The notes under the pieces: generated by a model
Database searches by the model: none
Told to the model about the DNA's origin: nothing
The model's input: the letters and a program-made list of their open reading frames with translations, nothing else
Source of the DNA: Thermoplasmatota archaeon
GTDB lineage: Archaea > Thermoplasmatota > E2 > DHVEG-1
Reading direction: 5' to 3'
Assembly: GCA_022866015.1 (NCBI GenBank)
Contig: JALHTX010000087.1
Coordinates: 1-7,193 of the forward strand
Length of the DNA: 7,193 bases
Part shown: positions 6,271-7,193 of the stretch, piece after piece
Numbering within the stretch: position 1 is the stretch's first letter
Layout: each line of letters opens with the position of its first letter
Position numbers and translations under genes: made by a program

Positions 6271-7193
6271 ATGAAAAAAATACAGAATGCAGCGGATTTA
6301 AAACAGATCAAAGAAAACATCATTAAAAATATCAAGAAAGAAAAAACATTGATAACCATCTGTGGCGGTACAGGATGCAATGCGTCTGGTTGTGAGAAGG
6401 TTATATCAACATTTAGACGAGAAATTAAAAAACAAAAACTTCAAGACAAAGTTGATATTAAGGTCACTGGCTGCCACGGTTTTTGCGAAAAAGGACCCAT
6501 AATTGTAATTCACCCTAAAGGGATTTTTTATAAACAAGTAAAATCAAAGGATGTAAAGAACATAGTCACAGATACTATTGTAAAAGGAAAAATCATTGAC
6601 AGATTGCTTTATGTGGATCCTCTAACAGGAAAAAAAATAATTTACGAAAAAGATGTACAGTTTTACAAGGGACAAAAACGTATTGTATTTGCTGATAATG
6701 GATTACTAGATCCATACAAAATCGAGGATTATTTTACAATAGGTGGTTATGAGGCAGCAGCAAAAGCACTAACAAATATGAGTCCCGAAAAAATTATTGA
6801 TGAAATCAAAAAATCTGGTTTACGAGGACGAGGAGGTGCTGGTTTCCCTGCTGGTTTAAAATGGGAATCATGCAGAAAATCCAAGGGTGCTCAGAAGTAC
6901 ATTATTTGTAATGCTGATGAGGGCGATCCTGGTGCATATATGGATCGTAGCCTTATTGAAGGTAACCCATACAGCATTTTGGAGGGAATGCTAATTGGTG
7001 CATATGCGATAGGGGCAAATCAGGGGATTGTTTATGTTCGAGATGAATATCCAATTGCAGTTAAAACCATGAAAAATGCGATAGAACAAGCACAGAAATA
7101 TGGTCTAGTTGGCAAAAATATTCTTGGATCAGGTTTTGATTTCGATATGACCATTGTTAGAGGCGCAGGTGCTTTTGTCTGTGGAGAAGAAAC
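6271..7193 (+). CDS. nuoF: NuoF/HndC/HydB-like FMN- and NAD(H)-binding subunit (5' part)
   Basis: There are 307 complete codons and no stop; the gene runs off the right edge. Residues about 25-105 form a thioredoxin-like [2Fe-2S] domain with Cys31, Cys36, Cys68 and Cys72 as likely ligands. This domain is fused in HydB and HndC but absent from standard complex I NuoF. A linker with RLLYVDPLTGKK (111-122) follows, then the flavoprotein core: FMN motif GLRGRGGAGFPAGLKW (183-198), NADH motif CNADEGDPGAYMDR (213-226) and GAGAFVCGEE (298-307). Known HydB/HndC proteins are about 600 residues and end with the 51-kDa [4Fe-4S] site and a 2x[4Fe-4S] ferredoxin domain; those parts lie outside. The role is to oxidise or reduce NAD(P)(H) at FMN within a soluble multimeric complex, often an electron-bifurcating [FeFe]-hydrogenase. 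An in-frame TAG at 6265-6267 makes ATG 6271 the first possible start, and GTGGTAGG (6261-6268) provides a moderate ribosome site. Confidence 0.93.
   Translation, partial: MKKIQNAADLKQIKENIIKNIKKEKTLITICGGTGCNASGCEKVISTFRREIKKQKLQDKVDIKVTGCHGFCEKGPIIVIHPKGIFYKQVKSKDVKNIVTDTIVKGKIIDRLLYVDPLTGKKIIYEKDVQFYKGQKRIVFADNGLLDPYKIEDYFTIGGYEAAAKALTNMSPEKIIDEIKKSGLRGRGGAGFPAGLKWESCRKSKGAQKYIICNADEGDPGAYMDRSLIEGNPYSILEGMLIGAYAIGANQGIVYVRDEYPIAVKTMKNAIEQAQKYGLVGKNILGSGFDFDMTIVRGAGAFVCGEE

Noticed and set aside
6271..7193. Assignment of the NuoF-like gene to respiratory complex I
   Set aside because: The fused N-terminal thioredoxin-like [2Fe-2S] domain is typical of HydB/HndC, and no membrane subunit gene is visible. 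The complex type stays open because the right side is cut.
1..7193. CRISPR arrays, tRNA or rRNA genes, insertion sequences, attachment sites
   Set aside because: The window is almost fully covered by six coding genes, and the remaining gaps (longest 193 bases) show no repeat array, cloverleaf sequence, transposase fragment or terminal repeats.

Overview
The window is AT-rich, gene-dense chromosomal sequence from what looks like a strict anaerobe. It holds six protein genes and no RNA gene, insertion sequence or CRISPR array that I can see. The gene content (Nfn-type transhydrogenase, a NuoE/NuoF-like pair of the HndA/HndC or HydC/HydB kind, a hexameric glutamate dehydrogenase) fits a fermentative or hydrogen-metabolising amino-acid-using anaerobe. 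I cannot settle the taxonomy. Shine-Dalgarno-like sites precede the genes, with one TTG start. The protein types are most familiar from anaerobic bacteria, but an anaerobic archaeon with acquired bacterial genes is not excluded, and the one terminator-like site is a poly-T tract without a convincing hairpin.

Layout. Four genes run leftward and two run rightward from a divergent intergenic region at 5576-5768. Leftward, in order of transcription: glutamate dehydrogenase (4238-5575); a 1020-residue multidomain protein with two receiver-like domains, a PEP-synthase-type ATP-binding domain and an uncharacterised C-terminal domain (1054-4116); NfnA/SudB (146-967); and the first 47 codons of NfnB/SudA (142 down to the left edge). 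Rightward: a NuoE-like [2Fe-2S] protein (5769-6233) and the first 307 codons of a NuoF-like flavoprotein with a fused N-terminal thioredoxin-like ferredoxin domain (6271 to the right edge).

Working together. Nfn links NADH, NADPH and reduced ferredoxin. The NuoE/NuoF-like pair is the NAD(H)-reacting half of a soluble complex, most often an electron-bifurcating hydrogenase or formate dehydrogenase whose catalytic subunit would lie past the right edge. Glutamate dehydrogenase connects 2-oxoglutarate and ammonia to the nicotinamide pool, and its cofactor loop resembles the NAD+-specific Clostridium symbiosum enzyme rather than E. coli GdhA. The region therefore looks like a redox and nitrogen node of central metabolism.

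The least understood element is the large receiver/ATP-grasp protein. Automated annotation would probably call it PEP synthase or PPDK, but it lacks the phosphohistidine and PEP-binding domains those enzymes need. It is the best candidate here for an undescribed function.
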